NCBI GenBank assembly: GCA_008694505.1
Contig: VZDJ01000056.1
Location: 5,583,205 to 5,647,204, forward strand
Source: Cyanoderma ruficeps
Lineage: Eukaryota; Chordata; Aves; Passeriformes; Timaliidae
Length of the DNA stretch: 64,000 nucleotides
Direction: 5' to 3'
In this document: in pieces, positions 60,837-64,000 of the stretch
How positions within the stretch are numbered: the stretch's first letter is position 1
Layout: each line of letters starts with the position of its first letter
Made by a program: the position numbers and the translations under genes
Notes under the pieces: generated by a model
The model's input: only the letters and a program-made list of their open reading frames with translations
What the model was told of the DNA's origin: nothing
The model's database searches: none

Positions 60837-63800
60837 CTGTTTAGAAATAAAGAGACTTGATTTTAAATATAAGTTATTAAATACAAAGGCTATCAGATTT
60901 GGAGGTGTAGTGGTCAACTGTTCTAATAAAAGAAATACAAACCTAAGGCTACATTAAGGAAAAAGGAGAGAGGTCACCCAAACAATACAGTCTGTACATC
61001 ATCACTCGAACACAGCATATACTCAGTGCAACCGTTAACAAAAACATATTATGCTATCATTAAAGGGAAATGTCATTGAAAATGCTGAAATTAGACCAGT
61101 TCAAGTCAGTGCCTAGCAAAAAAATATAAAGGGAAAAAAAATATACACCTTTAAGAGATGACAAGGTTTGGTTATTTAAACAGTGTGAAACAGTCATCTC
61201 ATTCTGGGGATGGGATTGTATATTTGGCCGGGAGCAGGAAGATTGATCTGGGGGAAGAGGACAGAGGTTTACACTGAAAAATGACTTCTCTTGCATCTGG
61301 CAGGTCCTGCAGATGGAGAAAGGCAATTCTGCAGTATCAGAAAGGGATGTTTCCTGTTTCCCACTGTCCTTACTGCGTGCTGCTGGCGACATGCTCTGAC
61401 ATCTCCCAGCTCCTTGGCACTGAAACAAGGGGAGCTCTGCTCAAAAGCAGGGTTCCTTTACATATCCAGGAACCTTAGACCATTTCTTTTATCAGTCCTG
61501 AGGGGTTGATGACAGAAGGTTTGTGGTGCAACGCTCAGACTCCCAAGGAGGACGCCCTTCCCTGTAGGGGGATGGCTCCGGTGAAGGTCCTGGGACAGCC
61601 GAAGTGGAGCGAGCCTCTGCCTTCAGGAAAGGGGCTAACGAGAACAAGAATAATCTTGTAGATTGCTTTTCAAAATGCTGCAAAATCGTCAATATTTACA
61701 TGGAAATTTGGATGCTAAACAATTGCTAAGACGCAGCTCTGGAATGCATCAAGCTGCAAAATCTTTCATCATTTAATTGAAAAGTTCCTGCAGCGGGCGG
61801 GAGAGTAGTTGAGGCAGAGCACTGCCCCTATAGGCAACTTCTTTGCCACCCCATCTGTTACCCCAAATGCTACATCTTAGAAACAACACTGCTGTGAAAG
61901 ATTAAAATATATTTTCTACCACTCAGATGACACCAAATCTTTTCTAGATGCCAAAATAGCTGCTTTGAAAAGAGTTGAAGAAATATCAATTAAGAGCTCA
62001 AAGACATAGAGAAGGATTTGCTCATCCTTATTGGGCCAACTCCAAAACAGATTGAGAAAAGAATTAAAATAATGAGGGGAAAATGATAGATATAGGGAGT
62101 AGCTACAGTGCTGGGATCACTAGAAGTGCACATTTCAAAACGAAGATACAGAACAATGCAGATGGGACAGCCCTCTGGAAGGCTATTTTTTGGGAGGGGT
62201 ATATTTGCCTTCACCACTTTTAATGGTATTTTTGTCTGCTTTTTGCTTGGTGGTATTATGCTTGATTCTGGAGTTCTTTGTGTTGCCTGTCTTTTACATC
62301 CTTAGACCATCTCTTGTCCCTCTTCAGGTAAGTCTTTGGTGATCTATTTGGTGAAAAATATGGAAATGCCGTGATTGCTATGCTTTTGGAGAGAGGGGTA
62401 GAAGTGCAGCTGAAATTGTGATATTCACCTAGTACAAAGAAAGAACTCATTTCTCCCCATGGGGTGAAATCTTGGCTCTACTGACAGTGATGGGAAGGCT
62501 GGCACTGATTTCACTGGAGTCAAGTATGAGTCTGAGGCAAAGGAAGCAGAGGCTGAACCCAGCGATCTGGAGCATGCCACATTGCTCCCCTGAATTGGGG
62601 TCTGCGATGTGCTGCTTCTCAGGAGAACAGAAGGGATGATGGTAAACACCCAAAATCGCTGCCATTGTGCAATGAGGGGAAGAGTGAGCAGAAATCAGAG
62701 GTTCAGTGATGAGCCCCAGACCTCATGAGAGCACAGGCAGCAGATCCAGAGCCCAGGAGGACCAGGAGATCTTCCTCTGCATGGCAGAAGTAGGAAATAA
62801 AACACTTGCTGCCAAATGAGGATCCAATGGAGCGGTAAACACTGCTCCCCACAGCCCCAGAAAAACCCCCAAGGTTTGATGGAGAGCTGTATTCAGACAG
62901 ATCCCCAATACCATCAGGCAGATCCTGCCTCTTGATGAAGATTTGCCTGGCCCAACAAGCTGACACCCAGCCAGCCAGGCAAATGCAGCTGACAGTGACG
63001 ACACATGGGGTGTCTGTCCCCAGTGCAGATAGGCACAGCTCACTCAGCGTGGCCTCACAGATTGTCTCCAATGACATGAGAAAACCTGGAGGGGACAATG
63101 GAGGAAGGGCACAGAGCACAAGGAGCTCCACTGACTGTGTTCAACAAGCTGAACTGCCCTAATAAAGAGACACGTCCCGGGCACCAGCAGGGAATGTCAG
63201 GGGAGCTGGGAAAAGCAAGGCTTGGTCAGGGCTGGTGACATATAGGGCAGTTGTCTAAAGGCCAATTCAGCTTTTCAGAAAACCAGAGTTTTTGAGGGAT
63301 AACGACACAATTCAGTAGCTGAATTTTCCCATTTATCATAGGAAATCTATGAAAATTTAATCTTGGTGGCCTGATTCGTGGATCTCTTAACCTGACTCTC
63401 TCACATCATCTCGGTTAAGCTGGGTATGCTGAAGACCTTCCCTTGGTACATGCTGTGCTGTATAATGCAAATTCTATGAATGCTGACACATCATGGGCAA
63501 TACAGCTCCAGCAGAGAGATGGCTGTGTGAGCTGGACACTGGCAGTGGGAGGGGAAATCTTGGGAAGAGTTGGAGAGCAGTTTCAGAAACAACACGCACG
63601 TCCAAGTGAAAAGAATGAAGATCTATGCATGTGTAGGGTCCATACTAAGCTGGAACAGCTGAACACTCTTCTCAGAAGTCCAGGAAATACTCGGAGTGTG
63701 ACAAAATTATCTATTTGTGAATGATGGGCAAGACCCCTCTGTAAGGCTCTGCAAAAAGTGTTCTTCCCCCTCCCCAGCACAGAGCTCTCTGCCAATAAAC

Positions 63801-64000
63801 ATCACTTCTGCCGTGGCTGGGATGAGTCAGCCAGGCTGTTTGTTTTCCTAGGGATGCCTGGCTCAGCCCATGACTGGGCTCACAATAGTGTTGTTTAACC
63901 TGGTTCCACAGAAAGGAAGCAATGCTGAGTTATCCTCTGTGCCAGGGTAAGTCTTCCACGTCCACATTTGCAAACAACAAGAGGTGTGATGAGGCAAAAC
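60837..64000 (-). other. CADPS: CADPS intron (partial, 5' side of window)
   Basis: This is non-coding sequence upstream, in transcript sense, of the GWFSPG exon. The donor of this intron lies beyond the window. I found no exon with the expected preceding PH-to-MUN linker sequence in it. A degraded old repeat lies near 62462-62530. The region around 62700-63130 is somewhat GC-richer and has open frames, but no splice-flanked protein-like segment. Confidence 0.85.
62462..62530. repeat. Probable ancient amniote interspersed repeat relic
   Basis: GGGTGAAATCTTGGCTCTAC followed by GATTTCACTGGAGTCAAG resembles the old amniote repeat with GTGAAATCCTGGC and GACTTCAATGGAGTC signatures. Recognition is from memory and it is heavily diverged. 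Confidence 0.5.

Noticed and set aside
1..64000. CRISPR arrays, operons, phage, plasmid or other foreign systems
   Set aside because: The window is a vertebrate gene with spliced exons throughout. No regularly spaced repeats, bacterial-type gene clusters or viral genes were seen.

Overview
The window is a piece of vertebrate, almost certainly avian, genomic DNA. It lies inside one large multi-exon gene read on the minus strand. I recognise that gene as CADPS, which encodes calcium-dependent secretion activator 1 (CAPS1), a priming factor for dense-core vesicle exocytosis. I identify it by remembered similarity of the translated exons to vertebrate CADPS. Paralogue-diagnostic stretches such as [19 protein letters not shown] favour CADPS over CADPS2. 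Avian origin is suggested by a CR1 LINE 3' end at 4940-5070 and by introns of only about 0.8-9 kb. The species cannot be fixed from the sequence.

Layout, in transcript order from high to low coordinates. The window opens in an intron (60837-64000). Sixteen exons follow that match the known protein: 60649-60836, 50462-50563, 49556-49619, 48671-48794, 46202-46270, 36116-36222, 30380-30536, 29269-29410, 22474-22620, 19223-19378, 16301-16448, 12008-12022 (a 15-nt microexon), 10605-10679, 9468-9551, 4356-4388 and 1648-1755. The window ends in another intron (1-1647). All sixteen have AG/GT borders and compatible phases. Their lengths sum to 1719 nt, exactly 573 codons, with no in-frame stop or frameshift. 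The encoded part runs from just after the PH domain through the MUN/MHD1-like region towards the vesicle-binding C-terminus. The start codon, C2 domain, PH domain and stop codon lie outside the window.

Two further minus-strand segments look like phase-preserving cassette exons that I do not recall from the canonical protein. One is a lysine-rich 156-nt exon at 59434-59589. The other is a proline-rich 105-nt exon at 38571-38675. With the microexon and the NLPNV-repeat exon at 22474-22620, they suggest extensive alternative splicing of the MUN-region linkers. These are the most interesting content of the window.

The rest is intron. It holds one CR1 fragment, an inverted pair of an unidentified dispersed repeat, small tandem duplications, microsatellites, CpG-richer patches, G-runs and degraded old repeats. 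I see no second gene, no RNA gene, no CRISPR array and no foreign element. The longest open frames outside the exons show no protein-like character.
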